Below are positions 8,901-16,911 of a stretch of 64,000 bases of DNA, piece after piece. The stretch comes from an uncultured Bacteroidales bacterium. GTDB taxonomy: Bacteria > Bacteroidota > Bacteroidia > Bacteroidales > Paludibacteraceae. Position 1 is the first letter of the stretch; every line of letters starts with the position of its first letter. Location: positions 62,001 to 126,000 of the forward strand of contig CACXCA010000022.1 in assembly GCA_902766045.1 (NCBI GenBank), written 5' to 3'. Below the pieces are notes generated by a model. It made no database searches and was not told the origin of the DNA. It saw only the letters and a list, made by a program, of their open reading frames with translations. The translations under genes and the position numbers were made by a program.

Positions 8901-10563
8901 CAGTAGCATCCGAACAATCCATATAATCTTTTCCTTCGTGCTGATCCAAAGCTCTTGGATTAGCAACAAGAGCATAATAACCATCCTGCAGACGGAAAGC
9001 AGGATCCTCAGTCCATGATTCGTACTGAGGCAACAACGGGTTAGCTGCCAAGAACAAATGTCCATTTGTTCCTACAAATTGATTGGATGAATGATCTGGA
9101 TCTCTTTCAAACTCAGTCGCTGTCACAACATATCCATAAGGATCTGGCGCAACATAGTTCATAATATGGAACTGCGTCTGACCCGTAGATGAAACTCTCA
9201 AAGTAGCACCGTCAACAGCTCTTGCCTTATAATAATCAGAAGTACTTTTGATACGGTCTAGATAATCACCATAACCTTGTGTATTACCTGCGTAACCTAA
9301 GAAATTACTGTTTCTATCGTATGCAGCAACTGTTCCATACATAGTCATATCGTCCTTGTAGAAGCCATCACGAGCCACATAGGTGTTTTCATCTATAAAG
9401 TATCCAAATGTTTCGTAGAACAAGACACGCGTCTGCAATCCCTGACAGTTCTCATTCTTTCCACAATCAGGCACATGATAAGCAAACGGAGGAGATGTAA
9501 GTCCGCTATATGTAACACGGTAACTGCAATCTATCTCTGGATTAACCGCCAATCTGCTTTTTTTAGCTCCTGGAATTTCTGTCCATGTCACCCTATCTGT
9601 AGAGATCTCCCACTGAAAGACATCATTATCTATGTCAGCCAATACTGAGGCACCTAATGCCAAGAGATAATTGGAATCCTGCAAGCATGTAGCCGTTGGA
9701 TAATATGACGACACGTAGAACTGACACTCTCCTGTATTAACAGTCACAGAGCCTACAAATTCATCGTCAGCATACAAAGTATAGGTAGTTGCCGCCGTCG
9801 GTACCACAATCACATAAGGAGTGGATGTCGTTGCCACTACAATGCCACTTTGTTCTTTCCAAACATACGTATTTGCCGTAGTATAATCGGTAGAAAGTGT
9901 AATCTCCTGTCCTGGACAAGCATACGTGGCACTTGTCTTAACCGAATAACCACACTCTGCCAAGGAAGTAACAATTTCCAATGTTGATGTATTGACAAGT
10001 CCAGAAGATGTTGTTTGCTCCAACACAAATGTTGTCGTCTTATTTACGACCTGATTGATTACCTCTCTATTATTGAAATCTAACCACGAAATTGTTCCAT
10101 CTGAGATACCCCATCTCCACGTATCGTCACTGTTTGTACCATACGCAGTCAGAGAAACAATAGAACCCGGACAAACCACTTCTTTAGCAGTTCTAATCGT
10201 TGCACCACAATTTCCTTTTGTCAAAGTCAACGTCCGCGTATCACTATCATACAATACACAATAATCTCCACTAACTCGTCTGTTATCAGGCTGAATCATT
10301 CGATTTTGTCCATCCTGCCACGATTTAAAGTCGGAATCAATATAGAAATTAGAGAACGATTCTCCCGATATCTGAATTTGTCCATCATATCCAGAACATG
10401 TAAGCAGATACCGAGTCCCCACAGAAGTAACCGTACACGTTCCATTATACGTTTGTCCTTTTTGTACCGTCAAAGCATTGGCTGTAAAACTACAAAAAAG
10501 AAACAGTATAAAAGTCAAAACACTTCGACAATAATACAAAGTCAACCTATTTATGTTTTTCAT
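2992..10563 (-). CDS. Giant secreted Ig-like repeat protein with T9SS type-B sorting domain
   Basis: This 2523-residue protein starts with a signal peptide (about residues 1-30, ending in ANA) and ends with a gliding-motility-type (type B, TIGR04131/CHU_C) sorting domain: LPTAFTPFIKDGLNDTF, then FDRYGQKIFEG, W.GTFRD, PGVYFYKVI. That domain directs export by the type IX secretion system. Between them are bacterial Ig/PKD-like beta-sandwich repeats rich in Cys pairs, with repeated forms such as IRTGGF.I.MGDIP.SYCIDTL and YDEACAKDTIR. Two adjacent blocks about 218 residues apart (near 5.2 and 5.9 kb) are close copies. A MAM/jelly-roll-like segment around residues 570-710 is possible. No catalytic domain was recognised; an adhesin or surface-scaffold role is an inference. 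It is monocistronic, with its own promoter and terminator. Confidence 0.88.
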   Translation of the reverse strand: MKNINRLTLYYCRSVLTFILFLFCSFTANALTVQKGQTYNGTCTVTSVGTRYLLTCSGYDGQIQISGESFSNFYIDSDFKSWQDGQNRMIQPDNRRVSGDYCVLYDSDTRTLTLTKGNCGATIRTAKEVVCPGSIVSLTAYGTNSDDTWRWGISDGTISWLDFNNREVINQVVNKTTTFVLEQTTSSGLVNTSTLEIVTSLAECGYSVKTSATYACPGQEITLSTDYTTANTYVWKEQSGIVVATTSTPYVIVVPTAATTYTLYADDEFVGSVTVNTGECQFYVSSYYPTATCLQDSNYLLALGASVLADIDNDVFQWEISTDRVTWTEIPGAKKSRLAVNPEIDCSYRVTYSGLTSPPFAYHVPDCGKNENCQGLQTRVLFYETFGYFIDENTYVARDGFYKDDMTMYGTVAAYDRNSNFLGYAGNTQGYGDYLDRIKSTSDYYKARAVDGATLRVSSTGQTQFHIMNYVAPDPYGYVVTATEFERDPDHSSNQFVGTNGHLFLAANPLLPQYESWTEDPAFRLQDGYYALVANPRALDQHEGKDYMDCSDATGNVNGAMLFVNSGKTDISHSAIYAQRVDLNCAADRFSFGMNVRNAAIQEGLNPVNISVYLLEDIGNVLPDEYRKMGTIQPEHILSNEITSGDVPSASSDWTRIDQYVQIPNGKKVSSLWVVLYNNGKTGDGNDMLLDDISFSVCLPKAELSANIDGILIEKDVAVCDGRDVQLVARQKGDYILNPLYLFQYYDEKDGSWKDMKDYSISNSYKDTTVTIPVTDIRFIGSVKYRVIVGASVDELRQVALNPTDVCNEFLVAESDIDIYNTYGGPMCEDVIQPFCFVEGDTITVEGCRKLTDPKHEWKAYWTNSKGDLLVDTADFTAKKSDVLYFVIKKGDVVEVYDRDWKQTLETDFDGIANLSFVGLDEGGCKHSQSFTMTPKHIVELRFDGTSAVGCDSILVEVSKDVEDAPLVWDWGMEGRTVVVNDTAQIFHPTGLEETNTKAGILKIWVDDSRDAFCAPAYPLEIPYHVNNSSYDMSVIPSSNPVCVTKGQAPGTQLLTLTADIKPVSANTNISSYNWLIQFEKGDRIEKTTTDPTWILTYADLEGRTGQKLWAYLLSTETLECGTIKNDTANSSTEIDIREGGFALSVQPDTSSVCLTSETKFELTANVEPPTAMTSLKELMVMDELGLVEKIATNEDQASYTIVIDKDNFPNVFKAGTTKTYHIAAYDSFCQAKNVSENAIVKFNGYKIELGDPDHDGKECLTLGDRLTISAKLDDPNAANLVKTLLWYKDNVLVGTSGWSHEFEITESTNSRFKLVASDGICTDQADSIDVAVSVRYEVDLNASQETVCGESDSAYVHVKINPATSMLQIKNFEWHAVVNGVDQVLLKGTKADSILVLSKANYPSLIQAGVDAEIYVIADDGICERTRSNGDVHFDFNTHYDMTVDWDTAQSICVPNEANIDPSLVLLSVDVKINPSEAGLQIHDYTWHIKGDKESVWTDFKTTTSHKDFTYADLSKYAGQDISLYVSSVDSVCTTPEDPALSDTVKVKIRTGGFTITMGDIPSSYCIDTLDPDAKFVLKAAVIPDHAKANISNYYWYDNGGLLAITTADSLVLSQASYGHIFKAGHIAHFSVNAYDEACAKDTIRDESSTTVEFSTKYSMKVNWDTDNAVCVTSEENVDPNLELLTVEVLLFPADVDSVIKEYTWNIKGDKESTWTQFKTTTNKVTFTYADLNKYRGEDIRLFVSSYDNACYSISDPALSDTVTLKIRTGGFQIKMGDIPNSYCIDTLGDAKFTLSVTFIPEDARNNVSEFFWYDNGGLIAKTSEPELVITKAEYASIFRAGYTANFSVAVYDEACAKDTIRTVDTTKVEFNVPFTLRAGASASQVCLPVSSEVYLYAKTTPEDAHLHIKKYVWHLTSPIEQTVETTVGELDIKDWLSLGKTLKFDVKAYDEVCYNEGGAGATTEDSLQVNQGFTPTLSVDKEFVCTENSLLELKATIDPPSAYIASYKFYVKDYATDKDTLVELLKEDYDIIHYYERRVRPGYYPKDMKPGDKMGLYVVADDGGICGARSSDIVNVTVQTPFKVHLEMDPAEICINTPATAKVVSITPPEAEQFVKYYNWYEIDRTMPSLLQEKGGKVYSSANFPAGRSYLFARAIDSICYTSRAQNSDTVNVFVHDYIRLNFHPSVATYCYPIDGYIDLIAECETGVPVTYELYDLTTGKLLSTVNSTRTTCVWEGIQPTTTFNQFMVKVRDGVCSTSDESSIVDYTSVLVHEPVEISLEPVRPDVCIGDTTMMILNIVSGTPSKYHMEGFSNGLSFEFPARYNDTIIDYAASSGVIEYMAYAIDDICPNSDTIYNSVNIHEIPKVQLVANKEYVVIGGEIDFTAEILAGEPTVYEWLCDGESIDVTHENRLTYLPKSTSEYMVYAADMVCPSTYSSMVLECKLPTAFTPFIKDGLNDTFMRGFDVLIFDRYGQKIFEGNEGWDGTFRDKMADPGVYFYKVIMKNNKVETGTVEVIYVNK

Positions 10564-10633
10564 GTTAAAAAAATTACAAATTAATACATCTTTTTAGCGT
10601 GGTTGTCCATTTTTAATAAAAACACAAGACGCA

Positions 10634-10664
10634 CAAAAATACAAAAAATTTTATAAAATAACAA
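10634..10664 (-). promoter_or_regulatory. Bacteroidota-type promoter for the giant T9SS cargo gene
   Basis: On the minus strand TTG (10664-10662) is separated by 20 bp from TATTTTTG (10641-10634), matching the TTG-N19-23-TAnnTTTG consensus of the primary sigma factor in this phylum. The predicted start near 10629 gives a 5' leader of about 65 nt. Confidence 0.7.
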
Positions 10665-10749
10665 TTTTTAACAGAAATTTGTATACACGCAGATATACAA
10701 ATCTGTATAGTCACAAAAAAGATTCACAGTCATTTACACAACGGATAAA

Positions 10750-11487
10750 TCAGTTCGTAAGCTTCAAAAGATTCAGTTTCTCCCATATACAATTAGGAAT
10801 AAGTTGCCAAGCATAGACAAGAAGTTTGTACCGCCAATCAATCGTCACAACTCTTCTCTTTTGACGAATGGCTTTCACTATCTTTTGTGCCACTTTCTCC
10901 GGTTTCAACAACATAGGATACTCATGCTTTAGCAAAGCTGTATCAACAAATCCCGGACGTATCTCCGTAAATGTAACATCCATGTTTTTTGTAGATGCCA
11001 ACTGTGATAATGCTTGAACATACGTGCTCTGAAACCTCTTTGTCGCCGAGTAAGCAGGTGCCAATCCGATACCTTTTGTTCTCGCTATGGATGTAATTAC
11101 CGCGATTTGCCCTTTGGATTGATTTCGGGCAAAGTAGTGAAAAACAGTATCCACCATTCTTGTCAATCCGCTACAATTCGTTTCTATCGTACGAAGTTCC
11201 ATGTCGGCATCAAGCTCTCCGTTTTGGTATCCAATTCCAGAACTGTGGAAATAAAGATCCATGCCTCCCAATCTTTCAATAAGGTTTTCAAGCTTCTGGG
11301 GTGAATCCTCTTTTGTAATATCTATCGATTCGAACTCTTTCACACCCGAGAATTGTTCTTTCACCTCTTTAAGATTATCCAACCGTCTGCCTGCAATGCC
11401 CAGCTCATAACCTTGCTCACTTAATAGCTTAACCACCGCCAATCCTATGCCAGAAGTAGCCCCCATTACTATCGCCTTCTTTGTCAT
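10750..11487 (-). CDS. SDR family NAD(P)-dependent oxidoreductase
   Basis: This 245-residue protein is a classical short-chain dehydrogenase/reductase. It has the N-terminal cofactor motif GATSGIG (about residues 9-15), an Arg pair after beta-2 (GRR) that favours NADP, the catalytic Ser in the ITSIAR segment (about 132), and the catalytic YSATK motif (about residues 146-150). The C-terminus carries a hydrophobic segment (YKLLVYAWQLIP) like members that associate with membranes. The substrate cannot be told from sequence. It is transcribed alone, divergent from the DUF6057 gene. Confidence 0.85.
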   Translation of the reverse strand: MTKKAIVMGATSGIGLAVVKLLSEQGYELGIAGRRLDNLKEVKEQFSGVKEFESIDITKEDSPQKLENLIERLGGMDLYFHSSGIGYQNGELDADMELRTIETNCSGLTRMVDTVFHYFARNQSKGQIAVITSIARTKGIGLAPAYSATKRFQSTYVQALSQLASTKNMDVTFTEIRPGFVDTALLKHEYPMLLKPEKVAQKIVKAIRQKRRVVTIDWRYKLLVYAWQLIPNCIWEKLNLLKLTN

Positions 11488-11535
11488 ATCAATAGTGTTT
11501 TATGCAATTTTATTTTATTTGGTTTTTCAAACGCT

Positions 11536-11543
11536 CAAAATTA
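11536..11543 (-). promoter_or_regulatory. Putative -7 element for the SDR gene
   Basis: The minus strand reads TAATTTTG here, matching TAnnTTTG, about 48 bp upstream of the SDR start. I see no TTG at the expected -33 spacing, so support is partial. Confidence 0.4.
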
Positions 11544-11607
11544 CATTTTTTATGTAGAAATATACTCTACATAGAGAAATTATTTTCATGTCACAAATGG
11601 TTTTTTT

Positions 11608-11615
11608 TATTTTTG
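11608..11615 (+). promoter_or_regulatory. Putative -7 element for the DUF6057 gene
   Basis: TATTTTTG matches TAnnTTTG and lies 17 bp before the ATG at 11633; no TTG is visible at -33. The predicted leader would be only about 13 nt. Confidence 0.45.
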
Positions 11616-11632
11616 CATAAAAAATAAATATT

Positions 11633-13450
11633 ATGTTTTCATATTTCTTTAACAAGACAACATCATCCAACCATACATCTTCCATTTGGATTTATAGAAT
11701 TATCTTCTTCCTCTTTACATGGATTTATCTCGGTGTGGCGAAATCTGACCTACTTTATAAACTTCAAGAGGCAAACTATTTTCTTTTTGACCATACATTC
11801 ATCGAACAACTACTGACTAACAAATCAGGATTAATTGTTCTATGCTCCAGATTCTTATTACAATTCTGCTACTATCCTCTATTAGGCGGCGCCATTATAG
11901 CTGCACTACTGACAGGCATAGAAATTATCTGTCATCATCTGTTCAAACTGAACGGGAAAGGTTCCATCATAGGGTTCATCCCCTCTTTCATCTTATTGAT
12001 ACTGCAGGTTTCTATAACCTATGAACTATACGATTCATTCGATACATCCTACGCCTTTGTTATAATCATCGGCTGGTATTATGCCTTATTACTATTCTTT
12101 CTATACAACAAACTCAAAAAGAATCTATTCGGTGTTATCTTCTTTACCATCCTTGTCGCTCTTAGTTCTATCCAAATGGGACCAGCTGCAATAGTGGCAC
12201 TCCTACTCATATCTACACAGGCTTTTCTTTCAAAAGAATACAAAAACGGGATTATCACTACCACAATAGGAACATTGTTTGTGATTTTAGCGGCTTACTT
12301 TACTATCCATCACATCACACCTTCCTATTTTAACTATGCCATTCTCTACCCGTGGCCAAACCTCTTTTTTAAATACATCTTCTATATGACGCTTGGCGGA
12401 CATCTCATTGCTATTCTTCTCCTCACTGCCTATCCTCTATACTACCATATCCTTGAACACAGTAAATACATCTACCAACCAGCTATAGGTGTACTATTCA
12501 TGGGGCTGACACTCCTTCTAGGAAGATACCCAACCGCTTTTCAGGAGGAGCTTCATTTGCAACAACTCACCCATGAGATGCAATGGAAAGAATTAGCCAA
12601 AACAGCGAATAACGTGAAAGTCTCTTCTAAGCTAATTGCTGCCTATAGAACCATTGGTCTCGTTACAACAGACCAGCTTACACAGAAATTCTTTGACTTC
12701 GACTTTGATTATCATCAACCGACATTCAACAAATACTACGAAGAAGTGGTTTATAATCCAGACTTCATGTTTTATGCCTCCTTCCCTCAAATAAGTTATC
12801 GCTGGAGCATGGAAGCATGGACAAGCATCAAAGAACAATTCTATATACTACAATTAATGTCTCTTACCGCCTATATCAACGAAGAGTACAATCTTTGCGA
12901 AAGATACCTATCCATTCTGAAAAAAACACTGTTTTATAAAGATTTCGCCGTCAACTTGGAGAAATATCTTAACAACGAAGAGGCATTTTATCACAAGTAT
13001 CCAGTAATGAAAAAGATAAAAGATGCTCAGGCAAAATCAGATGTGAGCGGTATCTTACCATGCACTTCTGCTTTATACCTTGACTTCAAAAGCTTATCAC
13101 CTCTCAATACAGAAAGACGTATTCTTTCTCGTCTTTACCGAAGAGAATTAGAAGAGTTTGAAACAGAACTATCGCTATCCATGCTTCCAAAAGAAAACCA
13201 CATACCCGAATGTTTTCAAGAAGGAATCATTTTAAAATCAATCATCTCAAATGATCCCAACATCATAAAGAATTTCCCAATTGATGAGCAAGTCCGCAAC
13301 AAAGTAACTTCCTTAATCAATTACTATAAAAAACACATCAACGATTCAGCTGTCAAAGAACAAATTCATGAAAAATTCGGATACTCCTATACATATTATT
13401 TCATCTTCGGATATGGAGCGAAAAACACCCAAAACAAAATATCAGATTAA
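11633..13450 (+). CDS. DUF6057 family membrane protein with helical-repeat C-terminus
   Basis: This 605-residue protein has roughly 9-10 hydrophobic segments in residues 20-290 and a soluble, Tyr/Leu-rich helical C-terminal half that resembles TPR-like repeats (about residues 320-600). It fits DUF6057, a Bacteroidales family of unknown function. The next gene starts 1 nt after its stop (13452), so the two are almost certainly co-translated. The partner is a lipoprotein beta-propeller with a haem-attachment motif, which hints at a periplasm-facing membrane complex, but that is inference. The start at 11633 is the first ATG after the promoter-like sequence. Confidence 0.72.
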   Translation: MFSYFFNKTTSSNHTSSIWIYRIIFFLFTWIYLGVAKSDLLYKLQEANYFLFDHTFIEQLLTNKSGLIVLCSRFLLQFCYYPLLGGAIIAALLTGIEIICHHLFKLNGKGSIIGFIPSFILLILQVSITYELYDSFDTSYAFVIIIGWYYALLLFFLYNKLKKNLFGVIFFTILVALSSIQMGPAAIVALLLISTQAFLSKEYKNGIITTTIGTLFVILAAYFTIHHITPSYFNYAILYPWPNLFFKYIFYMTLGGHLIAILLLTAYPLYYHILEHSKYIYQPAIGVLFMGLTLLLGRYPTAFQEELHLQQLTHEMQWKELAKTANNVKVSSKLIAAYRTIGLVTTDQLTQKFFDFDFDYHQPTFNKYYEEVVYNPDFMFYASFPQISYRWSMEAWTSIKEQFYILQLMSLTAYINEEYNLCERYLSILKKTLFYKDFAVNLEKYLNNEEAFYHKYPVMKKIKDAQAKSDVSGILPCTSALYLDFKSLSPLNTERRILSRLYRRELEEFETELSLSMLPKENHIPECFQEGIILKSIISNDPNIIKNFPIDEQVRNKVTSLINYYKKHINDSAVKEQIHEKFGYSYTYYFIFGYGAKNTQNKISD

Positions 13451-13451
13451 T

Positions 13452-15053
13452 ATGAAACCAATTCTTTTTATACTCTTAATAACTTTGTTGAGCAGTTGTT
13501 CTTCAAATACCACCATACCTAAGAATGTACAATCCGCCTCACAAGATATTGCCATATACCCAGACTTCAAGGATGTCACTGTACCCCAAAATATCGCACC
13601 TCTCAATTTCCATGTCGATACACCCTGCGATGAGGTTATCATCGAAGTGCAATCCAACAACGGTGAAAAAATAATAGAAGAGGGACACGACAGAACGGTG
13701 AAATTCAACCCAAAAGAATGGAGCAAAATCCTCCGTTCATCATCGGCTGGAGAAATAACATTCACACCTTATTTAAAGAATAAAAAGAAATGGGCAAAAT
13801 ACAACTCATTTACTGTCAATGTTATAGATGCACCTATTGACTCATTTGTAACGTATAGATTAATCGAGCCTTCCTTTATGAGTACAGGTCAAATTGGACT
13901 TTACCAATTCAACCTGTTTTCAGGAGAGGAGTCCACCATCATCCGCAGATGTAAAAATCCGACATCCGAATCACTACATGACCAAAGCTGTGTAAATTGC
14001 CATGCTGCTCAGAAAAAAAATCCACAAAATAAAATGTTCTATTATAGAGGGAAAGAAGGCGGACTGATTTTAACATACAACGGACAAATCAAAAAAATCG
14101 ACACAAAAGTGGAGGGTATGCTCGCACCTTCTACTTATCCTGCATGGCATCCCACTCTCCCTTTGATTGCCTTCTCCACAAACCTCGTCTATCAAGATTT
14201 CCCGACAACAAGAAAGGGCAAAACCGAATTTTACGACATAAATGCGTTTCTAATCTTATATGATATCCTCTCCAACGAAACATACATTCTTCCGAATGAA
14301 AAGAAACAACTATGCACCAATCCCACATGGAGTCCAGATGGAGAATATCTTTACTACGCTGTTTCAGACTCCAGCATAAATCAACAAAAACCTATCGAAG
14401 CGGAGTATCCAAAACTCAAATATAACATTGCAAGAATTAAATTCGACCCCACAACAAAATCATTTTCTGAACCAGATGTTCTGCTGAACGTAAACGCAGG
14501 TGGATACAGCGCCACATTCCCACGCATCTCTCCAGATAATCGATTCCTACTAGTTAACATCTCACACTTCGGAGCATCCCCTCACACCCACATAGAATCA
14601 GATCTATTTGCGCTCGATATCCATAACAAAAAATTATTCCCTTGCACAAATGCCAATAGTCCGGAAGCCGAAAGCTACCACGACTTTTCTTCAAAAGCCA
14701 ACTGGTTTGTTTTTTACTCTCGCCGTGAAGATGGCAACTACGGCAGAGCCTACATCTCTTATATCGACAGCACAGGAACCTGCACGAAACCATTTCAACT
14801 TCCTCATAAAGACCCTTTGACCGACAGAGAAAGATTGAAACTATACAACGTGATAGAATTCTCCAACTCAAGTGTATCCTTTAGCGAAGGAGACTTTTAT
14901 AACGTCATCTGGAATCAAAAACCTATTCAAGCGAAAGCCGACTCTCGCAATCAACAAACCGATGGAAATAGCGGTGCTACACCACATAAAAAAGAGTCAC
15001 AAACCGATGCTACAACAGGAGCAAGCAGATTACAAATTCCAATAAATCATTAA
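13452..15053 (+). CDS. PD40/TolB-like beta-propeller lipoprotein with CxxCH haem motif
   Basis: The ATG at 13452 is chosen because it begins a lipoprotein signal (MKPILFILLITLLSSC, lipobox Cys about residue 16); the same frame is open further upstream (ATG at 13368) but that start lies inside the previous gene and would bury the signal. The 533-residue product has an Ig-like N-terminal part (about residues 40-135), a CVNCH motif at residues 180-184 (c-type haem attachment signature), and WD40/PD40 propeller blades afterwards (YPAWHPTLPLIAFS, NPTWSPDGEYLYYA, FPRISPDNRFLLVN). The C-terminus is low-complexity, Gln/Thr/Ser-rich. Known for the family: PD40 repeats in periplasmic TolB-like proteins. 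Inference: a haem-binding propeller attached to a membrane and paired with DUF6057. Haem attachment is unproven because the motif could be fortuitous. Confidence 0.78.
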   Translation: MKPILFILLITLLSSCSSNTTIPKNVQSASQDIAIYPDFKDVTVPQNIAPLNFHVDTPCDEVIIEVQSNNGEKIIEEGHDRTVKFNPKEWSKILRSSSAGEITFTPYLKNKKKWAKYNSFTVNVIDAPIDSFVTYRLIEPSFMSTGQIGLYQFNLFSGEESTIIRRCKNPTSESLHDQSCVNCHAAQKKNPQNKMFYYRGKEGGLILTYNGQIKKIDTKVEGMLAPSTYPAWHPTLPLIAFSTNLVYQDFPTTRKGKTEFYDINAFLILYDILSNETYILPNEKKQLCTNPTWSPDGEYLYYAVSDSSINQQKPIEAEYPKLKYNIARIKFDPTTKSFSEPDVLLNVNAGGYSATFPRISPDNRFLLVNISHFGASPHTHIESDLFALDIHNKKLFPCTNANSPEAESYHDFSSKANWFVFYSRREDGNYGRAYISYIDSTGTCTKPFQLPHKDPLTDRERLKLYNVIEFSNSSVSFSEGDFYNVIWNQKPIQAKADSRNQQTDGNSGATPHKKESQTDATTGASRLQIPINH

Positions 15054-15071
15054 GCATAAATAATAAATATA

Positions 15072-15869
15072 ATGAATACTAAAATGAAATTAATGAATTA
15101 CAAAAAAAATCATATTATCTTCTTGGGTATCTTATCCTTATCCGTATTTATGGGATGTAAAGAAGATGTTAAAGAAGAACTTGAAGAAGAACAACAACAA
15201 ATAAGAAAAGAAACAAATCTTACGGAAAGTGGAGAAATAGGTGGCCATACGTATGTTGATTTGGGACTGAGTGTAAAATGGGCGACCTATAATGTAGGCG
15301 CACAAAAAAACACTGAAAGAGGTGATCTGTTTGCCTGGGGCGAAACAGATGCAAAAGAAACGTATGCAACAAGAAGCATGTTTGATACAATCAGTCATAA
15401 ATGGTTAATCGAAACAGACCTGTTATTTCCTGATGTATATGCTACAAAATATAATGTAGATTCAACCAGTATATACTTTGACAACAAATCAGTGTTGGAA
15501 AAAGAGGATGATGCAGCCTCAGTGAATTGGGGAGATCCTTGGCGTATGCCCACATACGAAGAATTTACTGAACTGAAAAAAAATACTGACTGTGAAGAAA
15601 TTGCTGACTACAACGGAAGCGGGGTGACATGCTTGGTCTTAACCTCAAAAATAAATGGCAATAAAATCGTATTTCCATTGGATACACGTTTGAATTTTTT
15701 TGAATTAAAACACATAACCCTAATGTCTTGTTGGACATCATCCATATCAAGAGAATTTGCTGAGGATACAGGAGCATATGTTTTCATGTTTTATATGTCC
15801 TCATTTTATATGGATGATGCTATTGATTCGAGATTAGGAAGACATACTATCCGCGCCGTCACAAAATAA
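15072..15869 (+). CDS. FISUMP-like lipoprotein
   Basis: This 265-residue protein has a lipoprotein signal ending in FMGC (about residue 29), then an acidic Glu/Gln-rich linker, then a domain with TYVDLGLSVKWATYNVGA, GDLFAWGET, WGDPWRMPTYEEF and CWTSS. These motifs recur in Bacteroidota proteins related to the Fibrobacter succinogenes major paralogous (FISUMP) domain, of unknown function and probably displayed at the surface. The start is uncertain: ATG 15072 is used, 15084 or 15093 are alternatives. It lies 18 bp after the propeller lipoprotein and probably ends the same transcript, which is closed by the hairpin at 15894. Confidence 0.75.
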   Translation: MNTKMKLMNYKKNHIIFLGILSLSVFMGCKEDVKEELEEEQQQIRKETNLTESGEIGGHTYVDLGLSVKWATYNVGAQKNTERGDLFAWGETDAKETYATRSMFDTISHKWLIETDLLFPDVYATKYNVDSTSIYFDNKSVLEKEDDAASVNWGDPWRMPTYEEFTELKKNTDCEEIADYNGSGVTCLVLTSKINGNKIVFPLDTRLNFFELKHITLMSCWTSSISREFAEDTGAYVFMFYMSSFYMDDAIDSRLGRHTIRAVTK

Positions 15870-15893
15870 GGAACAAAACAAAAAAGTTTCGAT

Positions 15894-15940
15894 TGCCGTA
15901 ACAGCCATCATCTATGTGAGACTATTACGGCATTCTTTTT
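15894..15940 (+). terminator. Rho-independent terminator after the FISUMP-like gene
   Basis: Stem TGCCGTAA (15894-15901) pairs with TTACGGCA (15925-15932), followed by TTCTTTTT. It lies 25 bp after the stop codon. Confidence 0.72.
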
Positions 15941-16069
15941 GTCGATAGCTCAAACGACTCATTTTCTGTAATACTACAAACCATCCATTCACCATGATTT
16001 TAATGAGTTAAGAAATAAAACCTTAAGAGAAACTTATATTTCATTATTCAATCCTATAAGAAAAATATC

Positions 16070-16077
16070 TATCTTTG
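16070..16077 (+). promoter_or_regulatory. Putative -7 element for proC
   Basis: TATCTTTG matches TAnnTTTG 32 bp upstream of the proC ATG. No TTG is found at -33, so only the -7 half is supported. Confidence 0.5.
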
Positions 16078-16109
16078 TATCGGAAATAGTTTTTTTAAAT
16101 TTTCGATTT

Positions 16110-16886
16110 ATGAAGATAGCATTTATCGGCGCCGGGAATATGGGTGGCGCCATCGTAAAAGGTTTATACCTTAGTAAGGTATGCAAGGCCGACGAGCTAT
16201 TCGTCGCCGATGCCAGTGAGGAAGCTCTTAAAAACATCTCACGAATTAACAAGAACATTTTCATTACCACAAACAATGGTGAAGCTGCCAAACGTGCAGA
16301 TTACATTATTATTGCAGTAAAACCTTGGTTGGTTGACACTGTCATTGATAGTATTCAATCTTCAATTAAATCGAACCAAATTATTATTTCCATCGCAGCA
16401 GGTATTGAATTGAGTCACATTTCCGAGAAAATCGGGAAAAACTACACATTATTTAGAGTATTACCTAACACAGCTGTTTCGTTGCTTGCCGGAATGAATT
16501 TCGTTTCATCCCTCAACGCAAGCAAAGAACAAGAAGAGACCATACTCAAAGTATTCAATAAACTGGGGCGTGCCATTATCATACCAGAAAAGCAGATGAG
16601 CGCATTCACCAATGTATCATCTTGCGGTATCGCCTACGCACTGCGCTACCTACGCGCTGCCACAGAAGGTGCCGTTGAATTAGGTGTCCGTCCTGATATC
16701 GCTCAAGAAGTGATTGCTCAGACGATGATCGGAGCAGCACAACTGATACTTCAGAACAAAACCAATGCTGAATTTGAGATTGACAAAGTGACCACCCCTG
16801 GCGGATGGACTATCAAAGGTCTAAACGCAATGGAAGAACATGGCTTCACAAATGCAGTCATAAAAGGTATCAAAGCAAATAATTAA
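16110..16886 (+). CDS. proC: Pyrroline-5-carboxylate reductase
   Basis: This 258-residue enzyme catalyses the last step of proline synthesis, NAD(P)H-dependent reduction of 1-pyrroline-5-carboxylate. It shows the Rossmann motif IGAGNMGGA (about residues 5-13), AVKPW (about residue 71-75), the RVLPNTAV segment (about residues 116-123), and the C-terminal signature block from SSCGIAYALR through VTTPGGWT (about residues 172-232). Size fits the family (260-280). It heads a cluster that ends with proB and proA, but two regulator-ligase pairs intervene. Confidence 0.95.
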   Translation: MKIAFIGAGNMGGAIVKGLYLSKVCKADELFVADASEEALKNISRINKNIFITTNNGEAAKRADYIIIAVKPWLVDTVIDSIQSSIKSNQIIISIAAGIELSHISEKIGKNYTLFRVLPNTAVSLLAGMNFVSSLNASKEQEETILKVFNKLGRAIIIPEKQMSAFTNVSSCGIAYALRYLRAATEGAVELGVRPDIAQEVIAQTMIGAAQLILQNKTNAEFEIDKVTTPGGWTIKGLNAMEEHGFTNAVIKGIKANN

Positions 16887-16911
16887 GTATCACTCAGATT
16901 GACACAAGAAA

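Noticed and set aside
10564-10749. Possible small gene or riboswitch upstream of the T9SS cargo
   Set aside because: AT-rich leader with a clear promoter but no coding frame and no structured aptamer that I can recognise.
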